A DNA stretch of 64,000 nt, taken from contig CP136067.1 of assembly GCA_032622095.1 (NCBI GenBank), positions 134,297,990 through 134,361,989 of the forward strand, given 5' to 3'. Positions within the stretch are counted from its first letter, which is position 1; the number at the start of each line of letters is the position of its first letter. This DNA is from Siphonodentalium dalli (taxonomy: Eukaryota; Mollusca; Scaphopoda; Gadilida; Siphonodentaliidae). This document shows, in pieces, positions 54,291 to 64,000 of the stretch. Position numbers and translations under genes: made by a program. Below the pieces are notes generated by a model that saw nothing but the letters and a program-made list of their open reading frames with translations, did not search any database and was not told the origin of the DNA.

Positions 54291-55539
54291 CGTGGGCTGG
54301 GCGCTCATAATGTAAACAGTCATTTTCTCAAGTGTCTTTTTGGTCAAAATATCGCTTTCTCGACGGGGAGATCTGATCCGAATAATAGCTAAGATGTATT
54401 TAGCTAGAATTATTGAAAGAATTTGACCGATTATGGTTCATTTTGAGAGAAACGAGTGGAGAAAACGTTAACATCAAACACGCGAATTCTGACAATTACA
54501 GTTGCAGACGAGCGCTGTCAGAATCAGATTGACAACAAATTGAACAAATGCAGGCCTGAAACTCACCTTTTTGGGAGGTAAATCCAATTATTAGATATCA
54601 AAACAATCCTTCCTAAGCACATTCAAAGATATCCCACAAGTTTTTAATATCTTAGGACACAGTAACAGTCAAAATGAATGAATTTAAATCACGCTTCCGA
54701 GACGAAGCGAGACATGTACATGTGTACGATTTGACTCATTTTGAGGCACCTTGTTTACGATGACGTCATTTGCGTTGCCCCCCAACCTTAACCCTTTCCA
54801 CTCTCAACGACATTTCAATTGGTTGAAATTAAAAATTTCTCAAGTTCCAGCTCAACCTGAATCTAGTTACCCAATTGGTATAAATACTTTAAAAGTAGAT
54901 TTTAGTTTTAACTATAATTATGTTGACGATATGAGCTCAACATGATAATATGAAACTGTTTTTGGCAGTGTTATCCAAACGTGTGCATTGATAATGATTA
55001 TAATTTTATTTTGCGATCAAACGTCAGTGCAGCTCAGCAGAAACGCATGGGCACTAGTTCAGTTCAGCAGAAACACATGAGTCCTACGATCATAGTACCA
55101 CCCACTGGACACGGCTGCGCCGCGTCGGTCAGTGGGTGAAAAATATACCACGGAAGTAGGTGTCACGAATTAAACAATGTCAATTTTGCCTTCCAACTTC
55201 CCTCTTTTTTATTTCAAACAGCATAGTGGATGTTGTCCGCGATTTCGATGATAACATACTGTATTGTCTTCTATATAATACACAAGAGATAATTTTAAAG
55301 AGGATTTTGTCTTGGGGCGGCCTAAATCCGTTTGTTTACAAACACCAACGCCCAACATAATCCTTGATTACTTTATTACGAACGTACACTGTTCTTTAGC
55401 TACTCCTCATTGTTGTGATAGGTACATGTAAGAATGTGTGACTTCTGATAAACTGTTAATCACGTATAGAGAGTACGCGGATGAGTAACTGCTGATTACA
55501 TGTTAACATGTTAAAGGGTTTCATGGAGAGACCCATGTT
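54291..55539. other. Intergenic, no supported gene
   Basis: A 64-codon plus-strand frame at 54751-54945 has no recognisable domain. TGACGTCA, a perfect CRE-type palindrome, occurs near 54761. A short hairpin CACTGGACACGG...GTCAGTG lies near 55105. Nothing else. Confidence 0.35.
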
Positions 55540-56345
55540 TGCTGACCCACTGATGTGAACATGAAGGATTGTCGGTGATTTAAAAAAAAATTATGTACTC
55601 CATTTTGGGTGCCATATTGATTTTTGTGTAGCTTTTGTTGCATCATATATAAGGAAATTCTTCGCCTCAGTATTACCAACTCACAACAGTAAGCACGGAC
55701 TGATGGAATTGTCGTAATAATAACGCCCACTGGTGTGGAAATCAGCAATTTTCGGTGATTTTTCGATTTCTGGTCGCCATTTTGGCAATCATCTTGGAAT
55801 TGGGTTATTATTCCTCATCTCAAGTATAAGAGGAGTCCTAGCCCGGGTATATCCTACATATGTAGATGCATGTATTGAGTTATAATAACAATAACAATCA
55901 CTTATTAGAAACAGACATAACGCGCTTAGCGTTCAATTGGCTTTGATCGGATTATGCTGTTAGTTGGAAATATGTGCTATCGGGCAAACATATCGGGCTT
56001 GCAATGCATATTATGGTCGCAGTGTGTACCCAAAGGACTCGTCTATAATACAAATATATAACAGCCCACAAGATTACCATGTTTCTCACACAGACAAACG
56101 ATAGGTGGTGAAATGTCGAAATTTGATTATTTTGTTTCCAATTTCGGCCGCCATCTTGGCCACCATATTGCATTTTGGTGTCGGGTTTTTGGCTCGTTTG
56201 TAAGCATTGTATATTAGCATAACGAATCGATTAGGAAACACAAGCGAATATGATATTATATTCACTATAATGGCGATCAAAGAGACCTGGTGCATATCAA
56301 GCAAATGGCCGCCATGGTGGACGCCATCTTGTATGGAGTCTCTGC
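55540..56345. repeat. Dispersed repeats with GCCATCTTGG / CCATTTTGG blocks
   Basis: Blocks of the type GGTCGCCATTTTGG...CATCTTGG occur near 55610, 55770, 56145 and 56310, separated by ~150-350 bp. The same blocks appear in the arms of the inverted repeat at 298-5462 (GGCGGCCATCTTGGACGCCA). Probably several eroded copies of one repeat family. Confidence 0.5.
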
Positions 56346-56883
56346 GGCTACTTTTTTCTTGTTAGCAAGTGAAACAAATTAGAGAAGACATTAAGGAAGA
56401 ACACTAGAGGTTGAAGTTGAGTCATGTGGGATGCAGAGGTCGACCGATCTCCTGGACTAGGACAATCGAAAACTAAAGGGTCTCTCCCTGTGGGCTCGGC
56501 CATCTAGTTTCCGAATGTCCATTAACGTCCATTAACCCTGACTGAACATACGGTGTATATAAGTATAAGATTTGCCTTCACCAAGATCGTGTAGTATAAT
56601 CGATAGTCTGTATGTAGATACCTGATGTGTTGTTTTCCCTCCTCGATCTAGAGATTGTTTCCCCTGATGTTTTGAATCCAACTTATTAAATGGTGTTGGC
56701 CTTATGTGCGTTTTCCTGGTACACCTACATCAATTTATGACAGATATATATGTTTAAACCTTCCAATCATGGTAAATGATACGAAGAAAAAACAGCCGAA
56801 TGACAATACACAATACCTGTCCATAGCCATGCACGGAGAAGTGGAGTTTTGATTCATTATTGGCACTTGCTAATTTTGACAAT
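56346..56883. other. Intergenic, nothing recognised
   Basis: No supported feature. Confidence 0.35.
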
Positions 56884-57400
56884 TTAATTAGAGTCTATTT
56901 CCGCTTGTAGAGACCCACTTGTGGTCACATGGCGTAGGATTTGACGAAATATGATATGGCAGATAGACAAACCACGAGAGTTCACAACGGTCTGTTGAAT
57001 GGATTTCAGGAAGCGGTAAGTTCCTTTCATGAATGCTGGTCGAGAATTTTGTAAAATTGTTCTCAGTTTCAATAACGTTATGTATCATAATGGAAGAGAG
57101 AGCCTCGCGCTCTGTATCACAGGTATTACATTCTATGAGGTACTGCAGTTCATCGCTCACTTTTCCTTGATTACAAATGGTACAAAGCTTTCTTATTTAG
57201 GTACATTTAGCCAAGTTCCGCTCTCAATCGGAAAGGTGTGATTTCGGGTTCTGAATCGAGCCAATATGAAGACAAATGTTTGATTGCAAGATGTTCCCTA
57301 ACCTCACAACTACATAGAGTTGACAGTACAACCATTTCATCAAATGCATTCTATGAAAAAAATGATTTAACCTGCTCGGGCTATTAATATAATACATGGC
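56884..57400 (-). pseudogene. C-terminal zinc-binding end of a non-LTR retroelement, broken
   Basis: On the minus strand one frame gives AIKHLSSYWLDSEPEITPFRLRAELG then stop in the same reading (57345-57200). A second frame carries on with RKLCTICNQGKVSDELQYLIECN (about 57200-57120) and then CDTEREALSSI. The pattern R-x-R-x-E-x-G followed by C-x-x-C, D-E-x-x-Y-L-x-x-C is the familiar tail of invertebrate reverse transcriptase proteins, after the RT and connection regions. One frame break and stops make it dead. It may be the same family as the RT remnant at 33.8-34.8 kb, whose own 3' end is missing. Confidence 0.65.
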
Positions 57401-57604
57401 TCAATACGCCTTAGAACATACATGTTTCCCTGCCATTATGAAAGACCTATCCAGGTTCGGCCGTGTTTGCCTCGATTATAAATGTGTTTGGTACATATGG
57501 AAATTTACCACCCTCGCTGGTAGGAACAATGTCTTCCGCACGTTGAGTGCTATGGGACAGCGACATGTTTTAATTACACATACCTCATTTAAAAAAGATT
57601 AAAT

Positions 57605-57610
57605 TTTATT
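57605..57610 (-). promoter_or_regulatory. Probable poly(A) signal of the second lectin
   Basis: Reverse complement is AATAAA, about 50 bases beyond the lectin stop codon at 57662, a sensible place for a short 3' UTR. Confidence 0.5.
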
Positions 57611-57661
57611 TTATACATTTGCTTTTCATTGTCTACACACCCCAGCCCAATTGATCGTTCT

Positions 57662-57906
57662 TCATGGCCACGTCCCGCTTTTCAGCTCACATATGTATGG
57701 GTTGTTTCGTTCGCATATACCGTCGTTTTGGTAGAATGACTTGGGTTTTCTCAAATTCATGCAATCCTCGCCGTTTTTGAAGTCGTCTGGTTGACCTGGT
57801 GCCCATGAAGTCCAAGGGAGGCTACTCCCGCCCCAGATGACCCACCTGCCCTCCTGAGCCTCATCACTGCCGTCTATCCAGACATCATCAAAGTTCGATT
57901 CCTGAT
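57662..57906 (-). CDS. Terminal exon of a second C-type lectin gene
   Basis: Acceptor CTATTCCAG precedes 57906; the exon starts with two bases of a split codon, exactly as exon 4 at 18371-18609, and ends with TGA at 57664-57662. It encodes WIDGSDEAQEGRW, SSLPWTSWAPGQPDD, EDC, SFYQND and the final Cys pair (GIC, YICE), the second half of a C-type lectin domain. QPD plus the E and ND positions are kept, so calcium-dependent galactose-type binding is plausible (family knowledge). About 60-65% of residues match the first lectin's exon by eye. The upstream exons should lie at higher coordinates on the minus strand, but none was recognised between 57.9 and 64 kb. They are either beyond the window or lost. 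Confidence 0.75.
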
Positions 57907-57944
57907 CTGGAATAGATAAGAGCGATGACATATTTAATACATAG

Positions 57945-58061
57945 ATAGAACCGCATGAGTGTCTGGATTTTGACGAAATTATCGCACGAGAGGTATCGCG
58001 TTCCGCCAACAAATCGAGTGCGATAATTCGTCAAAATCCAGACACACTCGTGCGGTTCTAT
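57945..58061. mobile_element. Foldback MITE in the lectin intron
   Basis: Left arm ATAGAACCGCATGAGTGTCT...GGATTTTGACGAAATTATCG and right arm CGATAATTCGTCAAAATCC...GCGGTTCTAT are complementary over ~45 bp with a ~27-bp centre. It lies 38 bp from the splice acceptor of the lectin exon. Confidence 0.8.
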
Positions 58062-59280
58062 TTTTATTACGTATCTCCGTAGCATAGTAAGTTGACTCAC
58101 AATCGTACATCTCCGGTACAGAAAATGTGAATTTAATTGAGTTTTAACGGCATTTTAGTGTTAACGCAACAATCAGACGGAGCCCGTCTATCCGCGAGTG
58201 ACCTTGACCCATCTTTAATGATGCGTTTGAAATTAAATTCTGTACCTCGACAAACATATTCTTGAAATGAAACTACTTGAATGAATCATCTCATCGATTG
58301 ATCGCTTATTATTTCGTTATTGTCTTGATTGAAAAAGTTAAAATAGTAACGGCGAGAACCAGTCTAACAACACTGAATGAAATAGTTCCGTCGACAGATT
58401 GCACTAGTGTTATTCTGAGAATTATCACACGCCTGGAAACTCGTGCGATCATGCGAATTACGTTCATAGATATGTAATAATTTTTTGTCACAATCAGCTG
58501 ACGAGGTGATTATCTGTTATATACCAGGTATATTGTTGTCCTTAAATCCATTAACTTCGTGTCAAATACCACTACATTTATGGATAAATTAAGATCGATC
58601 ATATGTCAGGGGGCGTGTGTATGTCGTGTCTTACGCTGCGTGCACATTCATTCAGGCAAACATAGACAAATGCCATTGCCCCCCCCCCGAGTTCAACTGG
58701 GACTTTAAGAATTCCAGCTGTTTGACGTTTCCAACCTAACACCCCCTAATTAGGTTAGTAAATTTTCATTTCACAAGTAATTGCTGGTTGCAAAATCAAA
58801 CCATGAGAACATTAGCGTTTCTAAGTTTTAAATTTTGAACTTGCGCATCGATCTCTTAAGTATATTATTATTATAACGCCAACAATTTCAACATATATTT
58901 GATGTGACATTCCCCGCTCATATTCTGGCAGACCTTGAATGTCCAACTGTTGCAAATCTTGGGGGCTAAGACAATAATACCAAGCTAGTGTGGCCAATGC
59001 ACCGGGAGATAGTATAGGTGAACTGCAAGCGAAAATAATAGAAAACATGGCGACTGTGGTTTAAATACGTGACCATACATCTAGCTTAATCAACGACAGA
59101 CATCTAAACGACATATATGTATACCATATATAAGGATGTCTTATTTTATATTATAATAACAATTAGTTCATAAATAAACATTAGACACACGGAGGCACGG
59201 ACTCATTATAAGTGTTCGTTGCTTCAAATATGCTTCCTTCAGTGGGCGTCACTAATTCTCATTTATTATCGAAATGGCCA
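58062..59280. other. Upstream intron/intergenic, no exon recognised
   Basis: A minus-strand frame from ATG 59048 (MFSIIFACSSPILSPG) has a hydrophobic start, but no matching donor or domain. A run of C at ~58680 followed by TTCCAACCTAACACCCCCTA (~58730) resembles the modules of the hAT-like element at 38150. No CTLD first half was seen. Confidence 0.35.
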
Positions 59281-59440
59281 TGCATCGTTCGGAATGGGAC
59301 ATTTGAGTGTCCCTCAACCAGATCAATCTGGAAAATTGGTCCCGATTTTCGCCCATGTCGGGGTTCGACCCGTGCTAACATCGTCTAGCCCAAACTGCGA
59401 AGATCTTATACACGACCCAACCACCTCGGCTACGAGTTCG
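59281..59440 (-). mobile_element. tRNA-derived SINE-like sequence
   Basis: Read on the minus strand, TAGCCGAGGTGG (59432-59421) fits the pol III A box. GGGTCGAACCC (59371-59361) fits the B box with one change, and the spacing is close to that of a Leu/Ser-type tRNA with a long variable arm. No proper anticodon stem forms, so it is not a tRNA gene. The downstream tail ends near ATGTCCCATTCCGAACG. No poly(A) or target duplication was identified. Confidence 0.55.
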
Positions 59441-59989
59441 AAAGTATCATTCTGAACTGTGTTTACAAGTGACTGGACAAAAAGGTGCCATTGAGATGTT
59501 TTACTTTTACATGTACATAAATTTGAGTTTTAACTGTTCTAAGTTTTCTTTTATGTCTTAAAATGGCATGCCGATTCATATGTTTTAGAATGGTCAAAAT
59601 TAGTATTACTCGTTACTGAATACTGATGGGTTGTTTTTTCGGCCATTACTAGTATCGTTTTTGTTTTGGTTATTTACAGCCATATTTATACAGTAGTCAG
59701 TGAAAGTTGAACACACCACGCGTGCACAGCCTTTTTCTGGATTAAATTCCACGAGGCAGAGAACAAGTTTTATCCTCTGCAAACTGCAAAGTTTCTTAAG
59801 TATTGTTTATCACTTTATACATTGAGGATTTACGTTTCATCAAAACTATGATACTATTAGAAGTACTAAGATGTATTTTTCAGTTACGAATAATAGTAGT
59901 TTCGACCATTCTAAATCATGAATCGCAATGCCAACCGGGAAAGCATATTGTCACCATGGGAACTTGGCTAATTATATGGTAAATTAGTA

Positions 59990-60262
59990 AATTAAGATAA
60001 AAAATATTGGTGTTGACCTGTGAAAAATACCATTCGTCTGACCTTTATTAGTTACGGTCTTGATATTAATTAAACGGTGTTGAACCGTAAAAAAATACAA
60101 CGGTCTGACAGTTACTGGTTACAGTCTGCCAGTTACTTAAACGGTTTTGTACCGTGGAACATGCTACAGCCTGACCGTATGTTTAACGGTCCAAGGTTGG
60201 CAGCGATGTTGAGCGGTATGATACCGTTAACGTGACGGGATTTTTCTAACAGTGTACAGTTA
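59990..60262. repeat. Repeat with ACGGT...ACCGT blocks, possible MITE
   Basis: Blocks such as AAACGGTGTTGAACCGT, AAACGGTTTTGTACCGT, GCGGTATGATACCGT and GGTCTGAC occur several times. The segment ends TTCTAACAGTGTA, a terminus common among MITEs of marine animals. The left terminus was not found. Confidence 0.45.
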
Positions 60263-60469
60263 CGTACATTATTAAGGAACAGGTAATAATTAATAAATAT
60301 ATTACCTGCACTACTTTTGCAATGTCACAACAACAAGTTCCCAGGTTTTATACTGTTGGAATATACGGGCGCAGCTAAAGTAGCGATTCGTGGCAAGATA
60401 TACTCTTTTCTTTGAAATTTACTCCGATTGCTCAAATATCACATGGTTAGTTTATCTACATGTCGATAA

Positions 60470-60790
60470 TTAGTGACGTCACAATTCACCCCAACTTTGA
60501 TCAAAATTTTCAACAGTTGGAAATTTCATACCTGACAAAACATTAGTTGTAATTTCCAAACCAACAATAGGTTGAAAATGATATTGTAGAATGATTTTCA
60601 AACATTTTGTAGTATTGTTTTCTGACCAATATTTGCATAATTTCCTACCTTATTATATGGAAAGATTGTGCCCTGGTCCCTCCCCGTGGCCAGTAAAACT
60701 GCTAGTTAATTTAATAAAAACAATATGTCCTACATTTGGTCAACATTGTCATTAGAATTGTCATCAGTTGGAAATTTTGCTACATTTGGT
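60470..60790 (-). mobile_element. Remnant related to the hAT-like element
   Basis: In reverse complement this matches the modules of 38650-39240: ATTTCCAACTGATGACAATT, ATGACAATGTTGACCAAATGTA, AGCAGTTTTACTGGCCACGG, GGAGGGACCAGGGCAC. Neither end with CAGGGATGTGGC was found, so it is a fragment or a relative. Confidence 0.65.
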
Positions 60791-61109
60791 CAAATACAGG
60801 GTGTTGTAGCATGGATACCCACTCCATACCAATCCAAAATGACCACCTCCCAGATGGTGTCAAACAGGAGACCTATATATATATGCTGACACGGCACATA
60901 CCAAATCTCTGTTGTCTGCTGTAGTTGATCCATTTTTATGTCTGGCCTAAACTGAAACGACTCCTAGTGAGTTGTCAATTACCAGAGTACTGGTCAGCGC
61001 GCGTTCACTATTAGTCATCATGTTGTGATGACAGTAATGCACGACACGTGACTTCATACAGATATGTATACAGATCTATACACAGTGTAAACACACCCTT
61101 AGAAAAACA
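60791..61109. other. Intergenic, nothing recognised
   Basis: No supported feature. Confidence 0.35.
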
Positions 61110-61540
61110 TTAAAAAAAGCATTAAAATGGTCCACGAAATGGACACTTTTAGGATCATGAAAACAAACTGAAAGCTGCCTTAAATATCGCCACGCCATGT
61201 GATGATTTTAATGCAGTTTTAATAGATCAATTAAACTTTGGAAATTGAATTAATGGCATCAAAATGTGGTACTGGGTATTGCATTAAAACAGCATTGATA
61301 CTTTTGACAAGGAATTAATGCATATTAATGTCATTAAAACACACTTAAAGGTTACCATATTAAGGATATATCTTAATGGCATTAAACTATTTTAACAAAG
61401 AGCTGCTTAAATTGGATAAAATTTAATGCCGTTAATATGGATCGGTGGAAAGTGGTAGAATTAATGGCATTAATCAATTTGTTAAGGCTGTGATTTAATG
61501 CCATTAGAATATTATCTAGAAACAAATTAATGTTATGAAT
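61110..61540. repeat. AT-rich region with TTAATGGCATTAA palindromes
   Basis: Variants of the self-complementary TTAATGSCATTAA appear at least six times (near 61250, 61372, 61424, 61462, 61494 and around 61110) in both orientations, at irregular 30-120-bp spacing. Confidence 0.5.
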
Positions 61541-64000
61541 ACTTTCAGTATATATCATGATCAACTGATCATCATGCAACAAGTTATGAGCTTGAGAGTG
61601 TACATATGTGCATGTACATGTATTGATGGTATCAATACTAGTACTTGATATATCCTTATTATTGAGCTAAACTTCCCAGAGCAGGCAGGTAGGTATGTGT
61701 TAATGTGGCCTATAATGTCATAAGAAGGTCCCAGCCTCAAATTCGAAGGCTAATTTGCCTGTTGAATCTGTCACTAAATTTACCGATCTGGAGATCATGT
61801 TTTGCAAATGTCAATATTTGGGACTCTCAGAATAAATTAAATAAACTTTATTGTGCAAACAAATGCTTTTGAATTCACAGGCTGCATACAAAGAATGGAT
61901 AACATAATTATACATGTAATTAACACATGATTAACAAACAAAATAAAGTAGTAAATATATATCATATATGAAGAAGCTTATATGTTTATATGGTTTCCAA
62001 TCTTGTTGTTCTATTGTTGGTATTGGCGACGATCGCTTTCGATTGTGTATATGACTATCGCATGGTATTGATTGATATTATGACCACTTGTACTGTCACC
62101 GGATCCAGTACAAGCGATGACTGGAATTAATTTTCGATTCATTTTTAGTGACGATATTATAATTATGTGGTTAGTATACTTTGCTGCGTAAAAGTTTCCC
62201 GAGGATATATATATATAGGTCGTTTGGTGAACTTATTATGTGAACATTTCCCTCGTAGGTGAGGCATTTCTATTATTTGTTGTCTGCTTATTTTTCCTGA
62301 ACACCCATCTAGATGAATAATATGCTGTTCCAATGTATATTATTGTCACTTAGTAGGAGAATCCATTCAGTCTTAAAAGGGTTAATTAAATACTGGCCTA
62401 AATTCCAACATATTTTACAGTTTACGCTGATCAGCATTACAAATTTTGGGGATTCATGTTAGAAGAATGACGTGGAAGAATAGTCGCCAACTATGTTCAG
62501 TGTATTAAGTTTGTGTTCTCTATCAAGAAATCAGAAATAGCGGATGTCTGGTATATTCCATGCATGATGTTACGGGATCATATTGCTAGTTTTAATTGAG
62601 TATAACTCAGTGCATCTATTTTATTCCCGTTCTGTTAATCCGAAAACCTCTTTCATATGCTCCAAAATTGAGGAAATGGTATATGTGGCATCCTTGGAAC
62701 TAAATTCCCCGGACCCCAACCAACGAGAGGGGGGTATACGCGCTCACCACCAGCTCGCGTTGCACAACATGCATGGGTATCATTGGTGCCCACCCCTTTA
62801 GATAATTCATAGACCCACATGCGTATATATGTATACTATATTTTTTTATTTATCTTTATATTCTGAAGCTTAAAATGTTCTTCTGGAATGTTCTGACAGC
62901 TATGAAGTAATTGATCCCTGTCTAGACATCAGCTTCGCCACATTGCCTCGGAGTTACAGATAGATAAGCAATTCAACAAATGTATATTGACTCTGAATTA
63001 TAAATATATATAACTGCATACGTGGGTGAAGGAGCTGAAATTTATTGCACAAGTTTGTTCCGAATGCAAGTTTACAACAACGAGAGCCGCGGTCTCGGGT
63101 TGTATCGTGATTCGTAACAAAAGAGTGCAATAATTGTGATCAATGCCTTGTGACAATGACCCCATGATCCATCAGCAGTACTAGGTTGAACTTGACACAG
63201 GATTTGTAACATGAACAATTTTAAAAGAATGTTCCTTCAAGTTTATGACCTTAATCTTCATCAAGTTCCATGTCTTAATTCTGTGCATGATCCCTGGGGG
63301 AAATCAATTCAACTTATTCAAGGGCAGTCACCTGCACTACAGACAGTGTCACTACTGTTACCTGCACTGCATGGCATCGCCATCAGAACTTCTGCAGTAC
63401 GAAAACGAGTCAAGTCGGCTTGATCCTAATATACTTGAATGTATATGGAACATCACTGAAATTTCATGGTTGATCAACTGAATCCGAATTTCATGGTCAT
63501 TGAATTTTTCTATCCAGTCTCAACTATTCATCCCATTCAAAATCGGCGAGCTCGCCGGTTTCCGGGTCAAGTCACCATTTCACTTCGAAGTTTGGGTTGA
63601 AATTTGGATATATTGTAAACAGTACTATTGCCTTCGCATAATAATGATCAAGAATGATTACGGTATTCCAATTTTATAGTTTTACGATGTGCATATACAG
63701 TGATAATAATCATATTCCATATAATTATATTCCTCCGTGTTCCCTCAAGTTCAACAGGTCCACTGATTGCGTGCGGCGGTTTAACAATTTAAAAAATAGT
63801 CCGCGAAAATTTCGCCTGTTTGAAAAAGCGGCTCGCAGAAAGAAACGGATCGTTGAGGTTGTTTTATGGGTATTTTGCTTCATCAGGATTATTTCTACAC
63901 AAAGTATATACAAACAATGATTTACATTGCATTATATTAATAACTGATATATCTAAAACGTCGCACATTTTGTATGACTCAATTCCATATTCCAGTTCCC
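61541..64000. other. Last ~2.4 kb, no recognised feature
   Basis: AT-rich. The phrase TGGTGAACTTATTATGTGAAC near 62231 matches one arm of the 21431 hairpin. Frames at 62583-62801, 63211-63481 and 63654-63920 show no domain or repeat, and I could not find upstream exons of the 57.7-kb lectin here. Confidence 0.35.

Noticed and set aside
58821-59048. Minus-strand frame with hydrophobic start as first exon of the second lectin
   Set aside because: Real ATG, but no good donor in the right phase and no lectin-type Cys pattern.
59361-59432. Possible true tRNA gene
   Set aside because: A and B boxes are present, but acceptor and anticodon stems do not form; SINE-like head preferred.
62583-63920. 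Short plus-strand frames near the window end
   Set aside because: No domains, no splice context, lengths expected by chance.

Overview
This is a eukaryotic, animal-like window, most likely from a marine invertebrate; a mollusc or another lophotrochozoan would fit. It is AT-rich, intron-bearing and gene-poor. Its proteins are typical of such genomes: secreted C-type lectins with one domain split over exons, a Crypton-type tyrosine recombinase, non-LTR retroelement remnants, an SGNH hydrolase of the kind carried by retroelements, and a retropepsin fragment. No bacterial operon, CRISPR array or long intact viral gene is visible. The species was not identified.

Layout. 0-5.5 kb: a pair of ~600-bp diverged inverted repeats enclosing ~3.9 kb. 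6.5-9.7 kb: palindromic MITE-like elements, including one built from two mutually inverted palindromes and a 144-bp palindrome. 9.98-11.76 kb (minus): a Crypton-like recombinase broken by one in-frame stop and one frame change. 13.7-16.4 kb: a 1.39-kb element with ~50-bp terminal inverted repeats, a TAAAAC-type minisatellite and a foldback cluster. 17.7-27.9 kb (minus): a reconstructable four-exon gene for a secreted PAN/apple-like plus C-type lectin protein whose splice phases all agree. Behind its last exon lie two decayed tandem copies of that exon. 29.9-30.6 kb: a frameshifted SGNH hydrolase. 33.8-36.9 kb (minus): a decayed non-LTR element. 37.35 kb: a retropepsin fragment.

37.58-52.04 kb is the most informative region: a ~4.8-kb unit present twice head to tail. 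Copy A carries three extra insertions whose empty sites are readable in copy B. They are a 1151-bp hAT-like element with an 8-bp target duplication, a 3548-bp head-to-tail chain of five Helitron-like units inserted between A and T, and a ~79-bp fragment antisense to 28S rRNA. The two copies therefore give a natural before/after experiment for each event.

52.2-54.3 kb holds minisatellites, one of which has co-amplified a TA-flanked MITE. 56.9-58.1 kb (minus) has a retroelement 3' remnant and the last exon of a second C-type lectin, with a foldback MITE just inside its intron. 59.3 kb has a tRNA-derived SINE-like sequence. 60-61.5 kb has a relative of the hAT element and repetitive AT-rich DNA. 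The last ~2.4 kb shows nothing recognisable.

How things work together: the only probable host genes are the two minus-strand lectins, which would act in carbohydrate recognition outside the cell. Nearly everything else is mobile DNA, mostly non-autonomous or decayed, nested inside introns and tandem repeats. All exon structures are inferred from open frames and splice consensus; nothing was checked against transcripts.
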